From: Cryptomeria japonica | Taxonomy: Eukaryota > Streptophyta > Pinopsida > Cupressales > Cupressaceae | DNA length: 64,000 nt | NCBI RefSeq assembly: GCF_030272615.1 | Contig: NC_081405.1 | Span: 573,595,252 to 573,659,251, forward strand | Reading direction: 5' to 3' | Notes under the pieces: generated by a model | Database searches by the model: none | Told to the model about the DNA's origin: nothing | What the model saw: the letters and a program-made list of their open reading frames with translations, nothing else | In this document: piece by piece, positions 21,948-33,239 of the stretch | How the letters are laid out: the number at the start of each line of letters is the position of its first letter | Position numbering within the stretch: the stretch's first letter is position 1 | Translations under genes and position numbers: made by a program

Positions 21948-22226
21948 CACGGGGGCCCGTTTTTGATCTCTTCTTGTCAACTCACTGTAACGGTGAAAAT
22001 GAAAAATTGTCCAAAAAACCGGTAAAAATAGAATTTCAAAACGGGCCCCCATTTTGTTTGTAAACGGGGGCCTGTTTTTAGAAAACGGGGCCCCGTTTTC
22101 TGACAAAACGGGGGCCCGTTTTATTTGGCTTCGGCACCCCGTGACCTTTCGGCTCAGGAGGCCGAACCATTAACGGGCACCCATTTTTTAGAACGGGCCC
22201 CCGTTTTTTAAAAACGGGGGCCCGTT
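21948..22226. repeat. Right cluster of GGGCCC near-palindromes
   Basis: Eight copies of the AACGGGNNCCCGTT unit start at about 21948, 22040, 22063, 22084, 22107, 22172, 22192 and 22213. Some have single changes (CCCATT or CCTGTT). Both orientations of the asymmetric GGGGGCCC and GGGCCCCC centre occur. The same unit occurs three times in the left cluster. The arrangement resembles subterminal binding-site arrays of large plant DNA transposons, though the motif is different. Confidence 0.85.
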
Positions 22227-22269
22227 TTGTGGAGCACGTTTTCCAACGCATAGACTTCCACGAATTTAT

Positions 22270-22292
22270 GACTCATTAGCTTGCACATACCC
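22270..22292 (-). repeat. Right terminal inverted repeat
   Basis: Read on the minus strand it begins GGGTATGTGCAAG and ends ATGAGTC, matching the left repeat at 17 of 23 positions. Confidence 0.8.
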
Positions 22293-22296
22293 CTTT
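22293..22296. repeat. Right target-site duplication of the DNA transposon
   Basis: CTTT, identical to 12279-12282, followed directly by LINE-3 coding sequence (Lys-Leu-Lys codons on the minus strand). Confidence 0.85.
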
Positions 22297-24960
22297 CTTC
22301 AACTTAAAACCAAGAATCTTGGTGAAGATTTTGTAGACAGAGTTACATAAGATGATAGGTCTAAAATCCTAAAAATAGTTGGCATCCAATTTTTTGGGGA
22401 TCAAAACAATGAAAATGGCATTGAAACTTTTTCAAAGAGAGCAAGAACCAAAAAACTCTCTAGCAGCCTCCACAATATCTCTTCCCACAATCTACCAAAA
22501 AACTTTTAAAAAACGAATAGCTTCTTGACTCATCCATTCCAGTTTATCAATCTAGTGGTAATCAACACTAATATTTTTTATTTTGCTGGAGGCTTTGTGT
22601 CTTAGAGTTGTAATGTGAAAAAACTTGGTGTTCCTGTCCCCAGTTTTGAGCTAGACGGATCTAGATCATCGTTTCCAATATTCTTCTTCTTTAGAAATAA
22701 TACCATGAAGTTTAGAGAGGACTTCAACTTCCTTGTCCATGATATGAGGATGATAACCCAAGGTTTGAATCTATTGTTGAATATATCAAGATCCTTTTTT
22801 AGAGAGTCCTTCCTTTGGAACAAGATTTATTCCATTTATGGACATTGGATTTCACATTAGAGAGTTTTTTGACCACTCTATACATAGTCATTCCCTGGAT
22901 ATTAATATCCTAGCATTCAACATTTTTTTCATATAGGTTATCATTTAGGGTCCACATCTTCTCAAACCTGAAGGGGCATTCTTTCCTTTTGGAAAGAGGA
23001 GATATACTCAAAATGATAAAAAAATGGTCAGATCCAATGCTCGAAAGAGAAGAGAAATAACATGAAAATTCCATCTGCCAGTATCAAGAAAAGAGCCCCC
23101 TATCTAACCTAACTTGGATAAGATCATATCCACTACGTCTGTTTGCCCAGGTAAATCTAGCTCCATTAAGCTCCAAGTCCATCAAACCCGAAGAATTAAT
23201 CATGTCAAATAAATCTTGCTTATTATGTTCAGAAATTTGAACCCTCTCCCATTTTCTCATCATTTGAGTGTTGGGTATTGAATTCCCCCATCAAATCCCA
23301 TTATCCTTAGGGAAATATTGTCTAGTATTTATCAAAGAAGACCAAAGAGCTCTTCTAGCATTTTTTATTGTTTGCAATATAAATGTTGGAAATGATCCAA
23401 GAAGAACCATCTTTCTGATTAGTGAATCTATTGGTAACATGGTTAGAACTAGACGGGATAGCCATACCTTGGATGATTCTTGGATTCTAGAATGAAGAAA
23501 TACTGCCAAACATGTCATCATCATCAGAGCAATGAAGACCATAGTCTTTAAGAACAACTAGCTTCATTTTCTCCAGTCTGTCAGACAACATTTTAGTTTC
23601 CTGAATAAGGCAAAAGTCAGGTCTATGATCTCGCACCAAATTAGAGAGGAGATCATTCTTGTGGGGGTGATTAAGCCCCCTAATAATCCATGAGATGATC
23701 TTCATTTAACAGGGGAAGGGGATCCAATCCCCATTTCCTTAAGAGTTCTTTGGGCTCCATCGACAATCTCTTCTTTACTTTTGTTATGCCTGTTGAACAT
23801 ATTTGGTGGCATTCCCACCCCTCTTGGTTCAAATCCACAATCCACTCTCTGTCTATTCCTAGTTTTAACTCCAGTTGTTCTCGAGGCTGAGCCAATTTTG
23901 AAAGGAGCAAGGGAGCTGCATTTACGGTTCCGATGTTTGACTTCAATAAAGGAATTTGAATCTTCAACTTGTTTCTCAGAAGATTTATTTTCTAATAGCC
24001 CAATAATAATTTGATAATTTTAGGAAAGCGAGGAACTTCTCACATCCACAATCAGCAGAGGATTACACACCTCCATGTTACGTGTAGAACTAGTCTTTAG
24101 ATTAAGGGATTCACCCATAATTTGAGGATTAGGATGTCGAGACTCCACAAGAGAATGGACTCGTATTCCACTTTCTAAACCCATTTCCCCAATTTTGAGT
24201 TCACAGAGATTTTCGGAGGAAGATAAACAGATTGCTTAATATTGACAAATTAATGATCTTAAACCAATCTTCTTTTAGCCACAGTCATAGAATCGATAGA
24301 TAAGAGCTCATCAAAACAAGTAACCAAACCTGAAAATATTTTCTCATCCCAATATTCTAAGGGTAGGCCAGGGAGGCGAACCCAAATGGGGGCTTCATTG
24401 CATTTCCAATCTTTAGGATTAAAGCCAGGCACCCATTTTTCAAAAGCTAAATCTGACCTTTCCCTTTCCACTTGCGGGCTACCCAAGCCCGACACGACTC
24501 AATATTAGGGCATTGACCAAAAACATTTTCAACCAAACCAGAGGCCAAGTTAGACATGGTTTTATTCATAATACAGTCTAGGATAGAGATGGAAAAGGAA
24601 CTAGACACCAGATCTGCACAGTGGAAAACTGGGGAAGTTGACTTACCCTTGAGGCGTGAACCGGAAAGTGCCAACCATTTCTTATTGCAAAAACAAGAAG
24701 AGGACATGTCCTTCTTCTTGGCATATTTCCTAGGACCCTCCACCGCATACGAGGGAGATACGCTATCAGGATGACCATTCTTGTTACACGTTGGAACTTG
24801 TAGGGTTCCATCATCCCACATCGCATTGCCCCCTCCATCAGATTTTTCGTCCTCCTCCACATCTCTCGTGACTCCCTCCATGTGAACTCCGTCGAGTCCG
24901 CCATTTCTGCAATTTCCCACCCTCTGAAGATTCAAATTCTTCGTCGCCTACACCATTTCA
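22293..24960 (-). pseudogene. LINE-3, 5' half (ORF1, endonuclease, start of RT)
   Basis: From the right: ORF1 at about 24935-23700 has a DUF4283-like block (FEKWVPGFNPKDWKCNEAP, then WVRLPGLPLEYWDEKI near 24280-24430) and a late VKTRNRQRVD motif shared with LINE-4. ORF2 starts near 23705 with MKIISWIIRGLNHPHKND, an AP-endonuclease start in which Ile replaces the usual Asn of SWN. At 22310-22400 the RT block with FRPIILCNSVYKIFTKIL is cut by the transposon. The remainder of the RT is at 10785-12282. Several frameshifts separate the blocks, so it is dead. The 5' boundary near 24960 is approximate. Confidence 0.8.
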
Positions 24961-25934
24961 TGTATTTGATGTTATGTGAAGGATTTGTATATATTTACTA
25001 TTTCTTTTTTAAAAGAATTTGTATAAAATATAATGTTATTATTCTATATATATACACACATATATATTGAAAAATATAAATATGTTAGTGATATGATTGT
25101 AATTCTTGTGCATCAATATTTTTGCATGATTCTATAGACACAAACAAAAACTGATTAGGTTTGTAGAACCCTACTAACCAAGACTTTTTATATGTACCAA
25201 AGGTCGGGGATGGTTCTAGAACTAGCTTAGGTTGTCAACAAGGGTTTACTCATTAATACCAAGTACTAAGAAATTTCTTTTTCAATGGTTACTAGAGGTG
25301 TTAGGGTGGTTATAGGGCACTAATATGCACGTAGAGCATCAAAATAGACAAGCATTGACTTGTGATTTGGAAAAATACATTAAAAAGGATACCAATGTTA
25401 TTTCTAATGACATTTAATAAGAGTTTTAGAGTCAAATTGTTAGATTTAATTAGTTTGTCTTCCAAAATATGATTCATTTGTATTTGTAAGAATAAAATTA
25501 ATTTTTATTTATTTATTTTGATTAATATATGTAGATATATTTTATTAAAAAAAAGTAAGAATTTTGACAATAAAATCATCCTTACATATTCACAATTCAA
25601 TTGTATTAGATTTTGATCAACAAAATAATATAATAATTTATGCTCCAAGATTTCCATAATCCATGTTATATTCTCTTCAATTTTTCTGGATTCGATTGTG
25701 TATGTTATTTTTCATCAGGAAAAATAACATACACAATTGAATCTACAAGAAAACATAATAATTTTTCACATTTGTAATATAAATAAAATAAAATTGTTAT
25801 AGAATATTTGACCATTAAACCGTCTAAATAAAATGCGAATATAACAACTACACAAATTTTAAAATCACACTACTATCAGAACATAAGAAAGAGAACTAGT
25901 TTGTAGTAACTCGTTCACAAATTATCCCCAAACA
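24961..25934. other. Intergenic DNA with one hairpin
   Basis: AT-rich sequence between LINE-3 and the 3' end of the second RING gene. The only structure seen is the inverted repeat at 25689-25743. Confidence 0.5.
25689..25743. repeat. Hairpin, 25-bp arms, 5-base loop
   Basis: The arm at 25689-25713 pairs with 25719-25743 with one mismatch; the core is TGTGTATGTTATTTTTC. It lies about 190 bp past the stop of the RING gene at 25935-26675 and could fall in its 3' untranslated region. Confidence 0.8.
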
Positions 25935-26675
25935 CTAGCTGATCAAAAGAGAAAATCTAAGTGTACCGATTTCTCCATCTCGAACAGCTTCCATCCAATA
26001 TGTCCATTTATATGCTGGCAACCTGCATATGGGACACTGGTTTTTCGTCTTCAACCATTTTTCAATACATTCCCTGTGAAATATGTGGCGTTCATGACAA
26101 CGCAAATGGCATGCTGCTTCTACCACTTCATAATTGAAATAACAAATTGGACAATCAGCAATTTCATTAATATGATTCTCTGAAATTTTTATGGTGGGCA
26201 GTCCTCCTACCACTTGTCTTATCTCTCTCTCCCTCTGTCTCTCTACTCTTTCTTCCAGATCGCTTGACCAGATTCGCGCAATCATATCTTCTACCTTGTA
26301 CAAATTAAGATCGATCTCTATGATTTGATCACGGTATATGTCGCAATCAGGCATGGGACTGTCGCATATGCATCTATGCACTACGACTTGATGAGCGTCA
26401 AACTCCTGCCGTAATGAATCAAGAGCCATCTTAAACAGGTTAAGATGATATGCGAAGTTATCAGCTTGATTTTGTGGGTCTGCTTCGTACGCTGTTCTCT
26501 CCCTAGTCACATCACTTTTCAATGCACAAACACGAGCGTTCAGGTCTGTTAAATAATGCCCGTAAAGATGTCTCTTATTAAAACAGCTTGATATTCGAAT
26601 AACAACTTCTCTGGTACCATCCATCTCAACTATGTTGTCATAAATGATCTCATCTCCTTCTCCTTGATGGGCCAT
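25935..26675 (-). CDS. RING-H2 finger protein, paralogue of 9452-10141
   Basis: A 246-residue protein with a RING-H2 domain at residues 175-217: CPIC, CHERHIFHREC and CPIC followed by RLP, with all eight zinc ligands. Shared segments with the 9452-10141 protein include YEADPQNQAD(N/K)FA, LEERVER, IKIS and GTLR near the C terminus. The N-terminal 60 residues are longer. A Cys-rich insert (CICDSPMPDC, residues 102-111) is absent from the paralogue. The Met at 26675 is preferred because the paralogue starts at the same place after a KK pair; the frame is also open further upstream to about 26870. The role is probably E3 ubiquitin ligase; the substrate is unknown. Confidence 0.85.
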   Translation of the reverse strand: MAHQGEGDEIIYDNIVEMDGTREVVIRISSCFNKRHLYGHYLTDLNARVCALKSDVTRERTAYEADPQNQADNFAYHLNLFKMALDSLRQEFDAHQVVVHRCICDSPMPDCDIYRDQIIEIDLNLYKVEDMIARIWSSDLEERVERQREREIRQVVGGLPTIKISENHINEIADCPICYFNYEVVEAACHLRCHERHIFHRECIEKWLKTKNQCPICRLPAYKWTYWMEAVRDGEIGTLRFSLLIS

Positions 26676-26879
26676 TTTCTTAACTGAATTACAGATTTGA
26701 AACTTCAAATAGTTGAGTAATAATAGATGCTCGCTCTCCTTCCTGTATATCATATCATAGCAATAAATTAAAGAGTTAGAGAATGAATAGAGACCTAAGT
26801 ATATGTAAAGTATGTCAGTAATTAAAATTAAACGTATTTGTGCATAAATATTCAATCTAATGTAATTCAAATTATTTCT

Positions 26880-29480
26880 TTTTAAATATGATTTACATAA
26901 ATTTAAAAAACATAGATTACGAAAATCAGATTCACATTAACTCTAATTAAATACAAATCTTTATTAAACCCTAACTCTTATCAAAATTTCAGTCTAATTT
27001 AATTGAAACCCTAATCATAAATTAACAACAATCTCAATTAAACTATTTTCTTTTTTCTTGTATCTTAGTCTAATTAAATGTTAACCCTAAACCACAATTT
27101 ACCATTCAAACTAATTAAACTATAGATTTTACTATATCATAATAAAATAATCCTTATTAGACCCCAACTCAAAATAATCCTAAATCATAAACATAAGGTA
27201 AGGGTTATATTTTGTTATATATTAATAAACAATTAGTATTACAATTTAATATAATATTATAGAATTGTAGTTTTATGTAATTATAATGTAATATTACTTA
27301 CATTATATTTAATGTGTACAAATGGTCAATAAAAACCAAGGTAATTGGACAAGTCTCTTACTAAATAGCTTTCAATTTATAAGTTTGAAAAAGGACTACA
27401 AACCATCATCCTAATCTTTTCAATTTTTTGTTTTGTCAATTTCCTTCTTTTTGGCTCTCCATAATTATTATGGAACGTGATCATATATGAACTTTAACCC
27501 TCTTGTAACATGAACCACAACCCTTATTATTTGATACAAAAAAAAAATTCTTAAGATCTAGTAACTAGATATATTATTCCAATTCAAATATTCAAAATCA
27601 AACCATCAATTTAAATCAACATCAAAATCCAATCTAAAATCCAAACCATGAATCTATTTTATTTTAATGAATTACCCAACATAATGAATGATTATGATGA
27701 TAATCTTGACAATTATGACTTAAACGTTACCATAAACCGAACCAAAAAGCTAAAACTACTTCTAACTCTAAAATTATCCCTGATTCTATGATAAATAGTA
27801 TTTTTTTTTGGTTATATATAACTTCCTATACAACACTTTTATCGTCACCATCAACATAGATATCAAATCTTCAGAATATATTGGATTCATGATTAGGATT
27901 TACATTAGATTATAATAATAAAGTCCATAGCTTAGAATTTTAAACATATTATAATATTTTAACGAAATTATATTATATTATTATTATAATATTGATAATG
28001 TATTATGAATAATATTATAATAATACTTTAATAATACTTTAATAATACATGATTCTTTTTCTATAAGATTCATTATTTCAATATATAAAGTAGTTTATGG
28101 AGACATATCAAGAGTTGTAGTTATAGTAGTTATAGTTCTTGTCAGTTTAGGTGCTATTGTTTATTATTTACCTAGAGCTCTACATTCTTTACTACCTCCT
28201 TTGAACTATCTCCAAATTCTTATATTATCATACTTGATGAATGCAACGAACCTAAATTCAAAATCAGCTGAGTATCACGCAGCCTACTTTATACTAGCAG
28301 TTCATTCCTTAATGGTTTCAGCGGACACTGAAATGAAATTTACAGGTTAGAGCCAGAATGGAAGTTTTTGGGATAGAATGCCTGAAATAAATGTGGTCTT
28401 AAGGATTTGTTGAGAAGGCTTCAGAAAATTCCAAGCCAAAGCCAAATTCCACAACGTTTGCCAGAAATGTGGTCTAATGGAATACAGTGAACTATAGAGG
28501 TTGCAGGGCAGGCAAAGCATGCACTTAATGAAATCTTAAGAAGGTTAAAGTAAATATTAATGGCAGAGGAAAATTATTATTTGCCCTTTTGACAACACTC
28601 CCCCTGTCTATGGATTGGAAGGTGTTTTTTTTTTTTTGATTAACATATATAATAGTTTATAAAGCCATGCAGACTTGCAAGCAAAATATGAAGGCATGAG
28701 CAAACTCCATGAACCATTTGACATAATACTCAATGGAAGATATGCACCAAACTGATATTCCTAACAGAGTGCCTCTAGTCTCAGGAAATGCAATGATTGT
28801 AGGATAAGAAGAAAATGGGGTAGTCCAAAAGAATTTTAAAACTTCTAGGCTGGGATCTTATGAATGGTTCAAGACTCTATTTTTCAAAACAAAATAAATA
28901 GATATAAAACCTAAATCCTCACCATTGTTGCTATTATCGTGGGCTGTGATGAAAATGGAGTTCTGAACACCATAAATAAATTGGACATCCCTCTAGTTTT
29001 AAAGAATAAAACATTTTATCAATTTAGTTACAATCAACTTAGTAGACGTTCATGTAGAAATGTGATAACATTGACAGAGCGTTAGAGTTGTTTAACATAA
29101 TTTACATATTCTAAACAGGTAATAAAACATCATTAGAGAATGAAGATAAGGGTTTAGAAACGTACAGAGTATGGAGGTAATGATCGGTAGCATGCTCTGA
29201 GAGCCTCCATATCTCACCCCCTTCGACTACTTTAGTAGAATACAATTTATAGCTGTCTTATTGCTGGTTTACCAGAACTCTTCGGCTACTTTTGCCTTGC
29301 CTCCTCGCCTTCCTCTCCTTAATAAATAAAGAAAATAAAATTGATTGTAACCATATTTATCTGTCACAATCTCTATGAATCTGTCAAAACATTTTTTATT
29401 TTTTTAAACCAAAAAGTTATAAGAGTATGTGGACTATATCTCTGCCTCCGTCCGATTCCTTTCACCTTCTGTCCACTCTT
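26880..29480. other. AT-rich intergenic DNA
   Basis: Very AT-rich, with repeated CTAATTAAA and CCCTAA words near 26940-27200. A more even-composition stretch at 28070-28620 was checked for coding and shows no sustained frame. No gene or known repeat is supported. Confidence 0.5.
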
Positions 29481-29546
29481 CTTAAATGGCTTATTTATCA
29501 TTACAATTAGATATATCTAGTTCCATCATTATCTATCAATGGTCCA

Positions 29547-29695
29547 CTAGTTTATATATATTAATATTATATATAAAATACGTGGAGAGATATCTTTTTT
29601 TAGGTGTCTATTTTTTTTTATCAATTTTATATCTAGACGTTTCAAGAAGGATATCTCTCCGCACATTTTATATATAATATTAATATATAATCTAG
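29547..29695. mobile_element. Hairpin (foldback or MITE-like) element
   Basis: The arm at 29547-29594 pairs with 29650-29695 over about 46 bp with a few mismatches; both arms start CTAG at the outside and reach GATATC at the inside. The loop is about 55 bases. Size and structure fit a small foldback element, but no clear target-site duplication was found. Confidence 0.6.
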
Positions 29696-29819
29696 TAGCA
29701 GTCATGACACAACATGAAAAATATTAGATTGATTAATATGTGATTATAGTATTGTATTATTAAATATAGTTATATTAATATATAATAATACTATTATATT
29801 TATAATTATTATAATTATA

Positions 29820-32800
29820 TCCCTAATCATAATTTTGGTTAGGGTTTAAGGTTAGCATTAGGATTATAATTTGGGATTAAGGCTAGATTATGGATAGGTT
29901 TTAAGTTATGGTTAGGTTTAATTTTTAGGGTTAGTGTTAGGTTTATGGTTATAGTTAGGGCTAAGGATTATTTGTAAGGTTAGCGGCTAGGGTTAGAATT
30001 AGGGTAAGGGTTATGATTATGATTAGAGTTAGGGTCTATGATTATGGTAAAGATTATGATTCTAGATTTATGGTTTATATCATGGTTGGGATTAGGGTTA
30101 GAATCATGGTTAGGTTTAGGGTTTAGGGTTATGGTTAGGATTATGGCTAGGATTAGGATTTACATAATCGTTAGGGTAAGGGTTAGGATTATGGTTAGGG
30201 TTACAAATTACATCAAGGTTATTGTTAGGGTTAATGGTTAGGGTTAGGCTTATGGTTAGGGTTAGGATTTACATTATGGTTAGGATAAGGGTTAGGGTTT
30301 ACATCATAGTTAGGGTTTGGGTTAGGGTTGAGGATTTGAATTAATATTATGGTTAGGGTTTACATCAGGGTTAGGGTTAGTGGCAAGTTTAGGGCTTGGG
30401 TTATGATTTGGTTTAGGGTTAGAATTATGGTTAAAGTTTAGGGTTATGGTTACGATAATGTTAGGTTAGGGTTTAATGTTATGGACAAGGATATGATTAG
30501 GGTTAAGATTTATGTCATAGTTAAGATTAGGGTTAGGTTTAACATCATGGTTAGGGTTAGGTTGAGGTTTTGGGTTATGGGTAGGGTTAAGGTTTTAGTT
30601 TTGGGTTAGGCTTAGGCTTATGGTTTAGTGTTAAGCTAAGGATTTTGGTTAGGGTTATGCTGAGGGTTAGGTTTTCAATTGGAGATATAGTTTGGTTGAG
30701 GGTCATTATTAGGCTAGGCTTAGGGTTGGATTTAAATCATAATTAAGGTTAGGGTTATGGTTTTGGTTATCATTTAGGGTTAGGATTAGTTTTACTCTTA
30801 TGATTATGATTAAAGTTAGGGTTTTTGATTATGGGAAGGATTATTGTTAGGATTATGGTTTATATCATGGCTGGGATTAGGGTTAGAATCATGGCTAGGT
30901 TTTGGGTTTAGGGTTATGGTTAGGATTATGGGTAGGATTAGGATTTACATAATATATAGGGTTAGGGTTAGGATTATGGTTTGGGTTTACATCATTCTTA
31001 GGGTTATATTATGATTACGATTATTATGGTTATGATTTAGATTATAGTTATAGTTAGGATTAGGATTGTTATTAGGGTTAAGGTTAAGATTAATGATTAG
31101 GGTTAGGGTTTATATCATGGTTATGCTTAGGGTTTAGGGTTAGTATTAGTATTATATTAGGGTTTACATCATGGTTGAATGTAGTGTCAGATTTAGAGTT
31201 AGGGTTAAGTTTTAGAGTTGGGGCTTAGGATTATGGTTAGGGTTAGGGTTAGGGTTGGAGAGTTATTGTTTTGGTTAATATTTCAAGTTTAGGATTAGTA
31301 TTATGGTTAAGGTTTACATTATGTTAGGGGTAGTTTTAGGTTTAAGGTTTAATTTTGTTTAAAGTTAGGGTTCTAGTTCAATTCAATTTTAGGGTTCAAT
31401 CAGCTTTATTGTTAGCATTAAATTTGGTTTCAAGGTTATGGTTATGTTATGCTTAGGGTTATGGTTGGGATTGGTTTTAGGGTGAGGATTATGGTTGGGC
31501 TTAAGGTTTAGGGTTATTGTTATGATTATGGCTAGGCTTAGCGTTTCCATTATGGTTAGGGCTAGGATTAGGGTTTGGGCTAGGGTCAAGGATTAGGGTT
31601 AGGATTTACATCATGGTTGTCGTCAGAGTTAGAGAGTTTGGGCTAGGCTTAGGATTATGGTTAGGCTTAGGATTTAGGGTTATGGTTAGGATTAGGGTTA
31701 GGGTTAGGGTTTACATCATGGTTAGGGGTAGTGTTAGGGGTGGAGATAGTGTTAAGGGTTAGGGTTTGGATTTACATCATGGTTGAGGTTAGGCTTAAAT
31801 GGAAAGGGTTAACGTTTAGATTATAGTAGGGCTTAGGTCTTAGGGTTAGGGTTAGGGTTAGGGTTAGCATTATGGTTAGGGTTTTGCATTATTGTTAGGG
31901 TTATTTTTTACATCATGGTAAGGGTTAGGCTAAGAGTTATGGTTATAGTTTGGGCTAAGGATTAGGATTAGGATTAAAATTATGGTTAGTTTTTACATCA
32001 TGGTTACAGTTAGGATTAGGTTTAAGTTATGGGTTACTTTCAAGTTGAGACTTAAAGTTATGGTTAGGGTTAGGGTCTAGGGTAAGGGTTAAGATTAACA
32101 TTAGCATTAGGGTTAGGGTTAAGTGTTATGGTTGGTGTTGGGTTTAAGGTTTATTGTCATGGTTTGTTTTAAGTTAGGATTAAGCTTAAGAGTTAGGGTT
32201 AGAAATATGTTTAGGGTTTACATCATGGTTAAGTTTAGGGCTATTATTAGGATGAGGGTTAGGATTATGGCAAGGGTTAGGTTTACATTATGATTATGGT
32301 TAGGGTTAGAGTTTAACATTAGGGTTAGGATTAGGATCTACATAATAATTAGTCTTAGGGTTAGCGTTTAGGGGTATAGCTAGGTTAGGAATATGATTAG
32401 GGCTAGGGTAAAGATTTTGATTAGGGTTAAGGTTTAGGGTTATGTTTATGGTTATAGTTTACATTATTATTGAGTTATGATTATGTTTAGGATTATGGTT
32501 AGGCTAAGGGTTATGATTAAAATTATGATTAGGGTTAGGTTTAGGGTTAGAGTTATGGTTATTGTTAAAATTACATTATGGTTATGATTAGGGTAAGGAT
32601 TATGGTTAGGGTCCATGATTATGGTTAGGATTAGTGTTTACATCATGTTTAGGATTAGGATAAGGATGAGGGTTTAGTTACATCATAGTTAGGGTTAGGG
32701 TAAGGGTTAGGCTAGGATTAAGGTTCAATTTATTTTAATAATTAGTTAGGCTCAAGGTTGGGTTGTGATTTCATTTGGTTTATACTAGGATTCAATTTAT

Positions 32801-32900
32801 TTTACCAATAGAATTAGGGTCCAAATTAATCAAGTGTTCAATTACGTTAAGGTCGGGGTTCAATTAGGGTTATGGTTGGAGTTAAGATGAACATTTAGTT
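29820..32900 (+). repeat. Degenerate telomere-like repeat field, about 3.1 kb
   Basis: Hundreds of GGTTAGGG-, TTTAGGG- and ATGGTTAGG-type words, all with the G-rich strand on plus. Perfect runs are short: four TTAGGG units at 31840-31863 and three near 31240-31255. A second word, TTTACATCATGGTTAGG, recurs many times, giving a mixed higher-order pattern. It is flanked on both sides by ordinary interspersed DNA, so it is interstitial as assembled. It has no reading frame of coding character; frames there are compositional. Confidence 0.85.
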
Positions 32901-33065
32901 ACTATTTGATTAGGGTTGTGGCTAGGTTAGGATTATATTAAAAGATGACAACTTTTGTTAGTCTAGTAAATTAAAAGAAATGAACTTATTTTTACTTATT
33001 TTTACTTATTTTATAGATGGCCAAAGTTATTCCAATGTATAACCAATATTTATGTACTAATATTA
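32901..33065. other. Spacer between telomere-like field and LINE-2
   Basis: AT-rich, with three copies of TATTTTTACT near 32988-33012. It should hold the 3'-side target-site duplication of LINE-2, which I could not match. Confidence 0.4.
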
Positions 33066-33239
33066 TTTTGTATTAAGCATCATATAAACAGCGGTTACAA
33101 AATTTGAGAGTCTGGGCTGGAAACCTTGCAGCCAATTAAAGAGTTAAAACATAAGATGCAGGAGCTATATTAGGTAGGAGCTAAATACATGATATATGAT
33201 CATTTACATAGGGGCTGAATTACAAAATTACACTAAATG

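Larger units (their letters stand above)
12283..22292. mobile_element. 10-kb DNA transposon with two convergent genes, superfamily not assigned
   Basis: A 10,010-bp element inserted in LINE-3. Its ends are 23-bp inverted repeats matching at 17 of 23 positions without gaps; shared blocks are GGGT, GCAAG and ATGAGTC. It is flanked by CTTT duplications. Inside are subterminal GGGCCC-centred palindromes, a candidate transposase gene (13414-16439, +) and a multi-exon gene of unknown function (17319-19557, -) that converge. The termini are not CACTA, and the protein lacks familiar hAT, MULE or PIF/Harbinger motifs. A 4-bp duplication has been described for Sola, Chapaev and some Academ elements, so those are the comparisons to make, but I see no decisive match. 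The transposase has nonsense changes, so this copy is probably not autonomous. Confidence 0.85.

Noticed and set aside
12283-22292. CACTA (En/Spm) classification of the 10-kb element
   Set aside because: Large size, two genes and subterminal repeats fit, but the termini are GGGT rather than CACTA, the duplication is best read as 4 bp, and the protein motifs do not match.
12280-22296. 3-bp duplication (TTT) with an extra G at one terminus
   Set aside because: It also rejoins the LINE, but the 4-bp CTTT reading makes both inverted repeats align without a gap and is preferred.
28070-28620. Stretch of more even base composition, possibly coding
   Set aside because: All six frames are interrupted and no motif or splice structure could be supported.
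30038-31589. Short frames in the telomere-like field
   Set aside because: Composition only; the repeats lack stops in some frames by chance and encode monotonous repeats.
31840-31863. True telomere end
   Set aside because: Only four perfect TTAGGG units occur in a degenerate field flanked on both sides by ordinary interspersed repeats.
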